From assembly GCA_036872755.1 (NCBI GenBank), contig JAVHNS010000008.1, forward strand, positions 1,302,001-1,366,000: a stretch of DNA of 64,000 nucleotides, written 5' to 3'. The notes beneath the pieces were generated by a model. That model saw only the letters and a program-made list of their open reading frames with translations. It was not told the origin of the DNA and made no database searches. Of the stretch, positions 1-12,648 are shown piece after piece. Each line of letters opens with the position of its first letter. Position 1 is the first letter of the stretch. The translations under genes and the position numbers were made by a program. This DNA is from Orbilia blumenaviensis. Lineage: Eukaryota; Ascomycota; Orbiliomycetes; Orbiliales; Orbiliaceae.

Positions 1-3000
1 GGCCGTATGTCGGGTCGTAGTAGCGTTCGAGAAGAGAAATGACGGTGGTTTTACCGCAGCCAGAAGCACCGACGAGGGCGATGAATTGTGAGGGTTTGAT
101 CTAGGAGTTCCAAAGTTAGTAGGCTATAGTTGATTTGAAGGTAAGAAATCAGACATACCTGAATATCAATACCCTTCAAAACACGGTTTTGTTGTCGTTG
201 AGGGTATGCAAAATCCACGGATTCCAGAGCGACATCATTATCCCCGTCTGGTCCCTGGTCTTTATTCTCATCATTAACGGCGATAGTTGGCCGCAAGGTT
301 CGTGCCCAGAGGATGAAGTTAGCTCCCTCGGCCGCCTTTGTCAAGCTGGTTGTATATCCGAAAAACTGTCCTGCAGCCTGACCAGCAAAGATAACACCGA
401 TGAAGATGATGAAGAACTGCTGGGTGTCGTATTCACCGCTGGCTAGGAGTTTAGCGCCATACCAGAATCCCAGGGCCATGACGAGGAAGTCGAGAGATTG
501 AGAGACTGAATAGAAGAACATCCTAATCAAAATACCGCGGAAGGAGTTGTTAACAACTTCGCCGAGTTTTTCTTTGAAGGCGTGGAGAATTTCCTCTTCG
601 AGGGTCAAAGATGCAACAGTGCGGATGGCAGCAATGGATTCGCTAGCAATACTGGCGCTTTGGGCGAAACGGTCGCCGTTCTCTTCGTCAAGCTTGAGTT
701 CGAGTCGGATACGGTAGTATCCTGCGGCGATGAGCGGGATCATACCACCGGAGAGAACAACTAGGGCTAGCTTCCAACCAGAGGCGAGAGCCATGATCGA
801 GCTGCCGACAACGTTACAAATAACCATTAACATTAGAGGGAGGTTCATAGATAGAAGCTCCATTAGCTGTTGTGGGAGGGCAGATAGCTTGGCAGTGAGT
901 GCGCCAGAAGAGTTCTCTTCATGGTCAAAGAAGGTCATATCCTGGCTCAAGGCGATATCCATAATCTCTTTGCGGTATTTGTGACTGATAATCTGAGCTT
1001 CGAGGTTGACTATGTATCCAAGGGGAGCATAGACGGCTACCGAGCCGATGGCGAGTATGAAAAACATGAGGGCCCAGAAGTTGGCGCTACGGGTTGCACT
1101 TTGGTAGACTGCGCTATCTTCAGGAGTGAACACTTCGAAAACTCGAGAAAAGAGAATGGCTTGGGCAGGGTAGATAGCGGCACCAGCAGCGCAAAGGAAG
1201 GATACAAAGGCCATTTTCCCATATATCTCCTTTTGCTCGGCTAGGAAGATCCAGATACATTTGGTAATACCATAACGAAGGGTGCCTTCTGTCATTGCCT
1301 TCTTTGCTGCAGCGGAGGCCTCAGCTTTGGATGCAACGGTTTTAGTACGAGAAAGTGCAAGATGGTCTTCGTTTTCCTCTTCCGCACCGTCTTCCTGGTC
1401 AGAGTTCCACCCAGCAGACTTCTCGCCCTTGTCTCCAAGATCTTGAGCACGAACAAGTGCGGCATAGTGACGATCTAGAGCAACAAGTTCCTCATGGGAT
1501 CCCTGTTCAACGATTTCTCCATTTGACATGACGGCGATGTTCTCAGCCTTCTTGATAGTAGAGAGGCGATGCGCGATAGTGATTGTAGTTCTGCCCTCTG
1601 AAACACGGTTCAAAGCTTCCTGAACGATCTTCTCAGCTTTGGGATCAAGGGCGCTGGTAGCTTCGTCAAGGAGAAGGATCTTTGGGTTGGAAATAATACT
1701 GCGGGCGATAGCGACACGTTGTTTCTGACCTCCACTGAGTTTTCCGGCACGTTCACCAACTTGGGTATCATAGCCATCCGGGAGCTGTAAAATGAAATCG
1801 TGGGCATTACTGAGAATGCAGGCTTCTTGAACGAGTTTTTTCTTTTCTTCCTCTGGGAGGGCACGTTGGTCATCAAGGAGGCCACGGCAGACGTTTTCAT
1901 AAACGGTACCGGCAAAGAGGACTGGCTCCTGTTGAACGAGGCGAATTTGGGAGCGAAGCCATTTAAGGTTGTAGTCTTTTAATTCTTTGCCATCAAGCTT
2001 GATAGACCCAGCGAGAGGTTCATACCAACGTTCCAAGAGACCAATGCATGTGCTTTTTCCAGACCCGCTAGCACCAACTAAGGCAGTTGTTCTACCGGCT
2101 GGGAATCTGATTGTGAATTCCTTGAGAACCTGAGCAGTAGGGCGGGATGGGTATGCAAAATCAACGCCAGAGATCTCAATATCTCCAATACATTTCTCTG
2201 GGGCGTCGCCGGACTTATCAAGAGGGTCAAGAGTAGAAGGAGTGTCCAAGATGGCAAAGAGCTCAGATGCCGCTGCTGCGGAGGCGGAGAGAGCAATAGT
2301 TTGTGGGGCTAGAGTACTCAATGCGGTCGCAGCAAGCATCATGGCCAGTTCGACACTATACACTTGAATTAGCTTCCGGGCCATGGAAAGACGATATCCA
2401 GGAAGGGAAATAACTTACGTGAACACTGTTCCAACGTCTTGAATCTCACCACTCTTATACATCCGGTGCCCTTGCCAGAATGCCAAAGCCGTTCCAGAAT
2501 ATGTGCAAAAGTATTCAGTAGAGAAAAGAATAGCATATATAAGACTCTTCTTGTCTCCAGTCTTATGTGCGGTATCCAGGTATTCGTCATACTTTTTTAG
2601 CATCTTGTCATGCGCAAAGAAAGCTTGGACGGCTTTTATGGAAGAGAAAGTTTCCTGGGCGAGTGCAGACGCACGTGAATACAATTTAATGATCATAGCC
2701 TCGTTGGTAGCGTCCAGCGCGATGCAAGCACTAGTCACGATAACGATGACTGGGACAACAGACATGGTAATGAGTGCCAATTTCCATTGTGCGACAATGG
2801 CAATAATGAAGGCAGAAAAGAACAATGAAATGGACTGCACGACCAAGATGAGTTTTTCAGCAATACCAGAGTTGATTCTATTGCCATTTGTAGTGACTTG
2901 GGTTGCAGTTGCTCCACTATCCGCTTTATCAAAGTGGGAAATCTCCATCCGGAGCAAATGCTCTAAGAACGTTTGGCGAATATTTCTGACGGTACGAGTT

Positions 3001-3533
3001 GCAGCGATAGTGATGGCCGTAACAGCAATGTAGGTAGACACGAAACGACCGACGAAGAGGTAGACAAAGTAGAGGAGGAAAGAATTGACATCGCGGACGA
3101 ACTGGTCTCCTTGAGTTGGGTCTGCTGCAAAGGCTGTGAACTTCGCTGTGAAGCGACCGAAGACAATGGTCATGAGAGGAAGAGCGGCACCACTAGCAAC
3201 ACCCATGAAGAGGGCGATCGCATACAATATACGGTCGGCGGTCGAAGCAAATGTGAAGATTCTCTAGAGCGTGAAATAGTTATTAATATCTACTCCAGAT
3301 GAATAAAAATTTCATTACTTGTGTAGGACTAAACGAATTAAACGTACCCAGTAAGACCCAAAACCTGCCGCCTCCTCCTCCTTCTTCCTCTTCCTTTCTT
3401 CTTCAGCTTCATCTGGTATCTTTATGGAGGCCTCCCCGCTACTACTTCCAGGTGCATTTTCGGCCTTGACACCTTCGTCTGCCAGTTTTTCAGAAATAGG
3501 CAGCGAAGGCTCGTTCATTTGAGCCGTCGCCAT
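1..3533 (-). CDS. ABC multidrug transporter, MDR/B type (3' end outside window)
   Basis: Full-size ABC exporter of the Ste6/Pmd1/P-glycoprotein class, expected in the plasma membrane pumping lipophilic drugs or a lipopeptide. Coding exons read 3533-3348, 3263-2419, 2355-159 and 100-1. The three introns (84, 63 and 58 nt) all keep frame, and the last contains a TACTAAC branch site. About 1,109 residues are in the window. The order is a hydrophilic Lys/Glu-rich N-terminus, first membrane domain, first nucleotide-binding domain with Walker [10 protein letters not shown] (residues 438-446), signature LSGGQKQR (550-557) and Walker [13 protein letters not shown] (from 570), second membrane domain, then the second Walker [10 protein letters not shown], where the window ends. 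Family members are about 1,250-1,350 residues, so roughly 200 are missing off the edge. Both sites look catalytically intact as far as seen. Substrate cannot be told from sequence. Confidence 0.95.
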
Positions 3534-5322
3534 CGTGAGAAGCTATTGACCCGGTGGGGTCTGCTATTCACAAACCCTTTATTGATTTTCGTTCGTTCTT
3601 TCTTATTTGATCTTTTTCCTTTTCACTTAGGGTAATATGATGGTTAAAAAAAGAACAAATTATAGAGTAGTATTTGGTCGTATGATCGAGAAGGAATCAC
3701 TGTGTGTTTCTTCGAGAGGCAATGGTAGAAGTCGATACAAAGATAGTCAAAAGCCCCTTGATATTCTAGCAGGATTCGGTCACAGTTAGCCCGACTTTGT
3801 GTTGGCATGTTGGAGGCTTAGCTAACAACTTACATAATCCTATTTTTCTGATTGGGCGAATGCTGATGGGCCTTTCAGGGATTAACGCAGGTAGCGCGGA
3901 GGAAATGATGTCAAAGAACCGAATCCAAAACCGCGCCGAGAAGCATCTATAACGTTATGAAAACACCTGTGGAATGTGAGGTATCGATCAAAAGCTTGAA
4001 TTAAAACATTAGAAGTTAAAAAAAAAAAGACGATCTATCCGTTACGAAATAAAAATGTTGAATAGCAAACAAAAGGAAGAAAGATCGAGTTTCTTAAAAG
4101 CAAATGGGAACGGCATTCTCCCTGACCAACCGCAGACCGTTCAATTGTAAGTGGCCTCCTTGCTAACGTTATGAGCATTTCGCAGTGTGCGCGGGATCCG
4201 AGGAACCCGGTTCGGGCAGAGGGCTGTGGTAAATGGAAATTAACGACATGCGCGGAAGTCGCTTGGCTACCGCTTGGCGAGATCTGATGACTTGGGATGA
4301 TTCATTCGAATGTCTTAAAAACTCTTCGGGCGCCGTGGGATTTATCCGATTCCGTCTTGGACGGGCATGCTGACTGTTGCAACGAACACCGGAACGGACT
4401 GGCCTGGTACGCTTGACCTCAAATGGTGGAGATATGTCTTTTCAGGCCTGTTGGAAGTTTATCCAGTACATTACGTCTGCCCGAAGCAGTATCATGATCG
4501 TGGTGCAGGCGTTGACGCGTTCCGGAGAACGGACACCTTTTCTGCATTCCGTCGGAAAATCTGGCACGGATCTATTTCAATTGCAAGTGATCACGGTCTC
4601 GGAATCTAAAAAGCTCGCCGTTGATAGGCACATGTGAATGAACAGGGTTTTTAGCGTTTTCGCCCAAGGTTGCACGAAGTATAAGCTTAGCAGAGATGCC
4701 ATCATATAGCCATCACAGTTTGAAAATTTATGCATGTGGTCAACAGTGTCTGGGACCGAGACAAGGCAGATCGTGGCACATAGGAGGTGATCATATCAAA
4801 GAGAAATGGTATTTTGATGGTTCACGGAACTAGCTAGCTACCTAAGTAACTTTAAATATAATTTACGTCGCTTTGAAAATGCAAGATGAGACGGATATCG
4901 ATAGGGAATACGCTATCGTCTCCGATGACCCATAGAAACACAATTTGCAAGTAGAAAATACACGCCAAGACAGATGGAACTGCTGTCGAGCCATTGGTAT
5001 CTGTGATCGAAGAACCTGCTTTGCAGGGCGAAACCTTGCGATTTTCAATATTCTACGTGGGCAGGGCGGAACCTTGCTACTTCTCTGCGAGTTTTAGATG
5101 GTAATTGGAAGGGGAGAAAACCTTGACAGTAGACTTTGTGTTAACTTCATTTCATTCATTCGTCTGTCCCGAGCATCAGAACACCTTGAAACTCCGGTAC
5201 CCCAGATATGCGTGCGTGTGAGTGTAAAAGGAAATATCCCATTAATGGAAAGTGTAAGAAATATATGACATGAAAAGATAGAAAAATGCTTTTGGCGATA
5301 AGAGGGTCGAAATATTGAGCGT
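3534..5322. other. Intergenic, ABC transporter promoter and RPS5 3' flank
   Basis: About 1.8 kb without a supported gene. It holds the upstream region of the ABC transporter and the 3' flank of RPS5, which is transcribed toward it. Short open frames at 4367-4637 and 4863-5048 lack codon bias, domains or splice partners. A 9-10 nt A-run lies near 4020. No tRNA or repeat was recognised. Confidence 0.6.
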
Positions 5323-6097
5323 TTACCGATTGGACTTGGCGACACTATTAAGGATATCAGTAAATTGGCCAAGACAACTAAGTAAAATACCAGATTTACA
5401 TACCGCTCGAGTTCGTCCTTCTTCTTGATGGCATAGGAGTTAGAAGAACCCTTGGCGGCGTTGATCAACTCTTCAGCCAAGCACTCAGCGATGGACTTGA
5501 CGTTCCTGAACGCAGCCTCACGAGCACCAATGGTCAAAAGGTGAATGGCCTGGTTGATACGACGGAGGGGAGAGACATCGACGGCTTGACGTCTGACGGT
5601 ACCAGCGGAACCAATTCGGGTGGAATCTTCACGGGGACCGCAGTTGACAATGGCATCGACGGCAACCTGGATGGGGTTGAGGTCGGTGAGGAGGTGGATG
5701 ATCTCGAAAGAGTGCTTGACGATGCGAACGGCCATGAGCTTCTTGCCGTTGTTGCGACCGTTCATCATGAGAGAGTTGGTGAGACGCTCAATGATTGGGC
5801 ACTTGGCCTTGCGGAAACGCTTGGTAGCATAGCGACCAGCGGAGTGTGGGGTGTAGACTGGAGCCTGGAGGTAGACATAGTCACTGAAGGATAGATTCGG
5901 GTCAGTACGAGGACAGGCCGTGAAGTTTTATAAAAGACAGTAATCACATACACGAGGGAGAGGTCGCTGACAGTGACACCCTCATAGGTCCACTTGTTGA
6001 ACAGCTTAACGGCACCAAGCTCGTCGGTGACCTCCTTGGGGAGGACGTTGCTGTTGGTGGCTGGAGCCTCGACTTCGACTTCTTCAATGTCAGACAT
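5323..6097 (-). CDS. RPS5: 40S ribosomal protein S5 (uS7)
   Basis: Small-subunit ribosomal protein uS7, which binds the 3' domain of 18S rRNA in the head of the 40S subunit near the E site. Exons 6097-5952, 5883-5404 and 5344-5323 give 215 residues (648 nt with stop), against about 204 in mammals and 225 in yeast. Recognition is direct: the conserved blocks [51 protein letters not shown] and [19 protein letters not shown] are present, ending VAKSNR. The last exon encodes only the final seven residues, so a single-exon reading would run on into false sequence. Introns are 68 and 59 nt. The start is the ATG giving [12 protein letters not shown]; longer upstream reading in the same frame is leader sequence. 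Divergent from the Zn2Cys6 gene. Confidence 0.98.
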
Positions 6098-7191
6098 GGT
6101 GATGGCGGTTGATGGTACGAGGCTACTGCTGACGTTTTTGGGGGGTAGATGAGGAGCGATTTCTCGGAGTTGTTGAAGGTATTGATGATTGAACTGTCGT
6201 CGAAAGTGGAGGATAGAAGCTTTCAGTGGTGTATCTCTTGGGCGACTCATTTCGGTGGACAAATTAGCGAGCAGGGCCGGTGCCCTATTAGATAAAAGAT
6301 TAGGCAGTATTGATGTTCAAATGCGAAAAGTATCAGGTGATCTATGTGTTGGTGTGTTGGATAAGGTCAGATCGCTGCAACACATTTGGGTCAACCACAT
6401 GAAGCCAGTCAAACATTCCGTCGCCAAGGTGTCGCCAATGTCACGATATTGAGGATGTGTTTGAGAGTCTAGAGAGCTCGAGAGAGGGTCCACGCATGCT
6501 TAATAATACAGTGCTCTCCTAGCCAGAAGTTTCCTTACTAGAAATTTTACGTAGGTACATATATCATATTTGAATCTATAATATAGCATCCGAAGTTGCC
6601 TGGATGGTTAGTGGTCTTCTCTCACAGAACAAAGGAGAGACGTAATGTCTACGAGGCCCCGCTGACGATACCCTCATCTCCCACGGTCCTCCCGAAATTA
6701 CTTCAAGTCTGAACAACCGAAGCATTCTATACGATCAAGCGCCCACAAGGCGTTCTAGCACCACCTACTACAATTATGAATGGTCCAGAGAGGACAGAAT
6801 GTCTACAACTTGATATCCCATCCGATGCTTCGTATCTGGCATTACGTCGTCCAATCTCTTCCCGCTACCAGCTGACATAATAACTTATCAAACGCAAATG
6901 CAACCCAGCCTTACCGTTGCTTGCCTGCCGCGTGGAACATGCATGCCAAGAAACCCGGGCGCCCCAAGTCTCGTGCGACGTCCGCTTTACCTAAGTTGCA
7001 TCCAAATTCGGTGAATCATCGTTCGGGCGCCGCGGCGTCCGGTGGTTGCGGTTAAGGTTATAACCTGTCTGTTTTCTCTAGTGGAATGTCACTAAATTTC
7101 CGCGGACAAGAGATTATGGACTGAATTTCCACGGAAGTCCGAGGCAATCCAGCTGTCCCTCTCTCGTATTCATTTTGTAGCTTCCCCCAAA
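6098..7191. other. Divergent intergenic region, RPS5 / Zn2Cys6 gene
   Basis: About 1.1 kb shared upstream region of the RPS5 gene (minus) and the Zn2Cys6 regulator (plus). No additional gene, tRNA or repeat was recognised. Open frames across 6189-6452 on plus overlap the RPS5 leader and look accidental. Confidence 0.55.
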
Positions 7192-10001
7192 ATGGATTTT
7201 CAAAGTTCGGTTGGTGGGTCGGGTATGGGCGCGAACATGGCACCGTCATCCGTATTAACACAGGCTGTAAGTAGGGTCCTTCCAAGCTGAATATTAATAT
7301 AAGATATCATGCATTGTTTGACCTAGGCCGACAAGGGATCGATCATATGCTTACCTTTAATTCGATAGTGCGAGAATTGTCGGCGTCGAAAAGTGCGTTG
7401 TCTCTCCCAAAATATCACACTCTTGAGAGAGGGTGCATGTCTGTGCGAATCAGAGGAAGGCATTGCATGGCACTCTTGATAATATATGCCCATTCTTTTT
7501 TGCGCGCTGTCCACGGGACTCCAGATCGAATTCTAACCTAGGGTCTGCGAAACAGGTTAAATGCAACCGACAGGACCCATGTTCCAATTGTTTAACTTCG
7601 AACCTCGAGTGCCGGCCTGCAAAGCGGGTTATCGAGCATCGCCCTCGAGTCGTCCTTTCTTCTAATTAGTATGCGGCTTGATACCTCTTATTTTCCTCGT
7701 ACTTCCAAAATGGTTGCGAAAATTAGACTAACGCCATGTAGCCAAAAATCCATCGATGAAATCAATAGCCGGCTTATTTCCATCGAGCAGATGGTCAAAA
7801 ACATCTCGTTGAATGAGCCTGAACCCACTCACATGGTGGACTATCGAAAACCAATTACTGAGAATAAACCAGCAGAAACGCCAAACTTTCGTCAGGCTGG
7901 ATACAGCGCCTCATCTTCTGATGGCATGGCAAGCGGGTCCGTGTCAACCCCAGCACCGCCACCGGCGTTCGAGGGCGACTCTTCATTTGCGACCCAAGCC
8001 GTGATGGCTGGTGAGCTCATCGCTAAACAGGGGCAAAAGTCGAACGAAATATTGGATGCGTTAAGTTCACTGAAAGATCTGATGAATACTTCTTCAATCG
8101 ATGGCGTTTCAACGGGCTTCGACGACTTGTATTTCGATCCGGACGAGAAACCCAAGAGTCTGCCTGAAATGGAGCTGCTGCCGGCACAGTTCATAATAAC
8201 AATTTTGAGAAAATTAAAAGGTTGGTCGTGGAACCAGGAACGTGCTCGGGCTGAGCTGATATTTTATTTAAAAAGAATACCCGTCCGTTCATTATCTTGC
8301 ATATGCGATGCGGGACCAGATGGCTCTTGAGAGGATCTGCCAAGCCGTCTACTTTCCGACCGAACCGGTTTCGCTCGGGCAACTTACCACGATGCATGGC
8401 CTTCTTCTATTTTTACTTGAAGAATATATTGCCCTGAACGACCCGATATTAAACGGTTGGGATATCACTGCATTTCTCAGTCTTTGTCAAAAGAATCTTC
8501 ACATCGGTTGCCAGAGTTACGAAATCCTTGCAGTCCCTCACGTCGACAACGTAAAGGCTCTAACACTAGGTGTAAGTTGATTCAGCACTAAAAACAACCG
8601 CCCTGTAGTAAACAGGTATATCTAATTAAAGTAAATTTGTGTCCAGGTTGTGTTTGCACAATTGTCTTCGAAGCCCCTTCTAGCTTGGACACTATGTTCT
8701 GCAGCGGCTAGACATGTTTTCACGCTGGGATACCACCGGGAAAGATCACTGAAAAGTGACCCACCAAAGGTTGCCGACGAAAAGCGCCACCTCTTCTGGT
8801 CCCTGTACGGCGTCGACAAGAACCTTTCTTTAACCCTCGGCCGTGCTTCCAACTTCCAAGACTTCGACATTGACACTGAATATTTCTCCGTCTCTGAAAC
8901 CGAGGGTATTGCACCATGGGATCATGCTTCTATAACCTTCATCTCATTGGGTCGTCTCCAAGGCATGGTTTATGAGCAGCTGTACTCTGCGACTGCATTG
9001 AAGAAATCTCAAGCTGAGCGGCATGCACTGATTGGAAACCTCGATGCCCAATTAAGACCTTGGCTTGAGCAGTGGAGAGAAGTACAGTCCCAAATGTCAA
9101 GAGATGTGGGTGGTATCACTGTTCCTCACACATCGACCTTGAACACTTGAAATCTAACAGCACCATCAAACTTAGGTCATGGCCGCCATCGACATTGCCT
9201 ACTATTCTGAATACTTTGATCTATTTTTCGGCCCTACGGACATTATCTATTACTCAGTTCAAACGACCCTTCACCGCGCCGCTTCAATGGGCGAGGGTGT
9301 ACATACCACGGAGATTACAGCCGCCTGCTTTGAAGCTGCTACTAAGGGACTCCATTGCCATTTGAAATTTCTCCCTGTGTTCAAAAAAAAGATGGGGTCC
9401 AACAATATGGACTCCTATGTCTCCTGGTTTGTTACCCATTATGTCTCGCAAGTTTTTCCCTTCCCTTCTGTAGATCTACCTTAATGGAAACCCGTTAGAG
9501 GGAATCGATTAATTTCGGACATGTTACTAACACTTTGGGGGTAGGATCTTGCTATATACCTCATTCACGCCACTTATCGTCGTTTTTTTACATTCCGTCG
9601 CATCGAATGACCCTTCCGACGTAAAACTTCTTCACGACTTCCTTGAATCAATCGAACCTATTGCACATGTTTCGAAGGACTCGACCCGCCTTTTTGAGGT
9701 TACCAAAGTGTTCTGCCGTGTGGCAAAAGCATTGGTAGATTCACGGCATCACAATCATCTAGGAAGATATTCCCATCAATCGAATACACTACTGCTCCCG
9801 CAAGATCATAATATTGTGAATATTACCGAGGGGAGAGGTGCTGAGCAGCTACCGGATATCTTTATGCAAGATTTTGAAGGAGAAGCCGGTGGATGGAGTG
9901 AAGGGGATATGGAGGCGATGAGTACCTTCTTTGGAAATTGGATGGGAAGTTCAGGGCCCATTGTGGACATGCTGAATTTAGATTTCAGCAGCTGCTTTTA
10001 A
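7192..10001 (+). CDS. Zn2Cys6 fungal transcription factor
   Basis: Binuclear zinc cluster regulator, nuclear, expected to bind CGG-type sites; target genes unknown. Eight exons: 7192-7266, 7369-7392, 7556-7668, 7742-8220, 8276-8571, 8647-9105, 9176-9426 and 9545-10001, totalling 2,154 nt and 717 residues, all phases consistent. The zinc cluster is C26-x2-C29-x6-C36-x5-C42-x2-C45-x6-C52 and is spread over three exons; the 24-nt second exon encodes only residues 26-33 (CENCRRRK). A Ser/Pro-rich linker (about 70-200) follows, then the fungal-specific middle homology region (about 225-550), with the ICQAVYFP, AARHVFTLGYHRE and FWSLYGVDKNLSLTLGR blocks typical of that domain. The C-terminus is acidic and Trp/Gly-rich, a possible activation region. 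Splice calls are by eye; the donors GTTGGT and GTTTGT (exons 4 and 7) are weaker than the rest. Confidence 0.88.
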
Positions 10002-10887
10002 ATGGGGCAGCACTAAATACCTACCTATAGAGGGATAAGGATTTATTAATCATGGTTAATTTAGAGGTAAGCTAGTGAGTACGCATGTTTCAGTTAAGTA
10101 GCATGGAGGGCTATATGATGCCCTAACTATCAAATTAATGTGGTGGATACAAGGATAGTTCTTTTCAAGTAAATATTATAAAAAACATACATCATCGCGC
10201 GATCGCGCCGGCACTCGAAGCTAATATTCGTTCCTATAAAGTAAACATTTCCATTGAGTTTCTCAGGTAGTACGTAGTTCGAATTGATTTACACTCCGAT
10301 TGGGACAGGTGTCTCCAGTAAAACGGCTCTGTTCCTCAGGACCTTCCACTTCAAACCCCGCCATGACATCAAACCCCTACGACCTCGGATATCCCCATCG
10401 GGCAAGTTACCTAATGTCGTGCGATTGGGCCACAAACCTCGATCGTCGTCCGCCAATAACGCTTTGGCAACGGGTGCGGATTATGTCATTTCAGGGAACA
10501 CTGCCAAGGCGGCAAAGGTTACCGACGTCATATGGTTGACGAAAACAAGCTTTGCTGGGCAAAATGTGCGGACTTGGTAACAATAGAATGAATGGACGCG
10601 ACGCTTTGGGGTTCAATGGAAGGAAATATAAAGGGGGCCGCTTTTGACGTGAAAATACTATCAGGCTCGAGAAATCACATCCTGAGTTTTCTGTATATTC
10701 GCTACGAAGCTTGGAAGTTCTCGAGGTTTCTTGAGTTCTGGGAATCCGATTTTAACGCCAACACAGTTGTTGGAAAACGACGTCGACAACGCAGACAAGA
10801 CCACAGGTTTAATCTTGGGTGATATCGACACGCCCTCTATTGATTCTTCATACTTGAGGATTTATACTGTGGACATTAACTGTCACA
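10002..10887. other. Intergenic, Zn2Cys6 gene / PAP2 gene
   Basis: About 0.9 kb. Two overlapping open frames at 10284-10580 have no recognisable domain and compete with each other, so I call no gene. The right part is the PAP2 promoter and leader. Confidence 0.55.
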
Positions 10888-12282
10888 ATGGGCCTCTTTA
10901 CTCGTACCCAAAATCCACCTCCTCCCCAAACGGACCCAGCAGCTCCTCGCGGAAGCTTCTTCAGTCGCCGTGAAAAGCCCTCTGTCTCTACTGCAGGCTC
11001 TGGGAATAACACGGGCGTCTCTCCGGCGTCACCATATGCCTTCGTGAACCGCAGGCCAACAATTGGAGGATGGTTCAAAACAATATGGCTGGACATCTTA
11101 ACGATGGCTATTATGGGCGCTGTCGGACTTGGGGTAACGAGACTTCCTAATGGTAGTTCTTAAGAAAAGGCTAACTTATAAGGATAGGTTTATATGGCGC
11201 CTCCAGCTCCTACTCGTAACTTCCCTGTTTACTATGCTAATGGCGAAATCGTTTATCCTGAGATGGCATAGTAAGTCAATTTCTTTTGGTGTCTTCTCGC
11301 AGCAAATCTAATCTGGCGTTCGTAGTCCTCTCCGAAAGAACATCATTCCTATCTGGCTTGCCGCTTTCCTAGCCTCGATTATCCCAATCGCCTTCATTGT
11401 TCTACTTCAAGTTAGAATAAAATCTTTTTGGGACGCCAACAATGCCATCCTCGGTCTTCTCTACTCCCTCATCAATGCTGCCGTTTTCCAGGTTTTTATA
11501 AAATGGCTCATCGGCGGTCTACGTCCCCATTTCCTTGCTGTGTGCCAGCCTCGTGTCACGTTACCACCTGCTGCTGGGTCGGCTGCTGGTAGTGCTGAAG
11601 GTATTGGTCCAGGCGGTGGCAGCGGGTTCGGATATATTATGTTTACAAAGGCTATATGCACTGGAAACAAAGATGACATCAATGATTCGTTGGAAAGTTT
11701 CCCATCCGGACATTCGACGGCAGCATTTGCTGGATTTGTATTCTTGTTCCTGTGGTTGAACGCTAAGCTCAAGGTAATCTACCTGACTACCAAACTTTAT
11801 TCAATCGGTTGTCACTAACCACGGCTTCGTTTGTGTTGTAGCTTTGGTCCAACTACCACCCTGCGATGTGGAAAATGATTTGTGTTTATGCACCACTCCT
11901 TGGAGCAGTTCTGATCGCAGGGTCACTGACAATCGATGAGTTTCATCATTGGTATGATGTTCTTGGTGGCGCAATAATTGGCTCTATCTTTGCCTTCGGA
12001 GCTTACAGGATGGTTTATGCTGCTATTTGGGATTGGAGGTACAACCATATCCCTCTACCAAGAGGGCATCACGGTATCAACTTTGGAGAAGGAGTAGGAT
12101 ACGGTGGCTTCGAAAATGCAGTTTTTACCCGCAAGGCTGGATGGGGAACTTTTGTTGAGGGGAACTTTTATCAAGGAGATCGCCGACACCATGGCCACCA
12201 TGGCCACCACGGACACAGGAGGAGTAGAAGCCGGAGTGTGGGTAATGGCCATCCCGTGGTTACGGGGCCTGAAAGGGTCTAA
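10888..12282 (+). CDS. PAP2-superfamily lipid phosphatase (Dpp1/Lpp1-like)
   Basis: Integral membrane lipid phosphatase, expected to dephosphorylate phosphatidate, diacylglycerol pyrophosphate or related lipids. Exons 10888-11133, 11188-11270, 11326-11773 and 11842-12282 give 405 residues; introns are 54, 55 and 68 nt. Motif 1 is K169-x6-R176-P177 (KWLIGGLRP), motif 2 is PSGH at 236-239, and motif 3 has H294 and D298 (HHWYD). The Ser-Arg that normally opens motif 3 reads S287-L288, so the usual arginine is not where expected. About six hydrophobic segments are visible. The C-terminal tail is His/Gly then Arg/Ser-rich (HHGHHGHHGHRR near 378-390), probably cytosolic. Membrane-family membership is secure; substrate and the effect of the Leu are not. 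Confidence 0.92.
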
Positions 12283-12648
12283 CCGTTTGACCATACCGTG
12301 GTTCACTAAAACATTTCCATTCATACATGGGTGACTTTACACTTAGCCTTGCAAAAGGTCTTAATATTTGCGCATATGCAATTCATTGTTCCTTAGCGCC
12401 ATTCTCAGAAATCCCACGCAATTACCGCGTTGGGTTCATGTATACTCAGCCCTCTTGAGAGCATTAGAGGCTCTTTGCCATACCACATTTTGGTGGAATT
12501 TAATACATACCTGATTCATAAGTCTATTTGCAGATGGTGCCGGTTTCTTCGTGAGCTATACATTATTTGTATGGGAAATATCTTGATTCTAGAATATCAC
12601 GACCCGTAACTACCTAATAGTAAGGGTCATCCTATCCACATCGCCAGG
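12283..12648. other. Intergenic, PAP2 3' flank and upstream of gene A
   Basis: About 370 nt, AT-rich, holding the PAP2 3' flank and the promoter of the first gene of the secreted-protein array. No other feature recognised. Confidence 0.55.

Noticed and set aside
10284..10580. 98-codon frame between the Zn2Cys6 and PAP2 genes
   Set aside because: A second frame of similar length overlaps it; neither shows a domain or splice partners.
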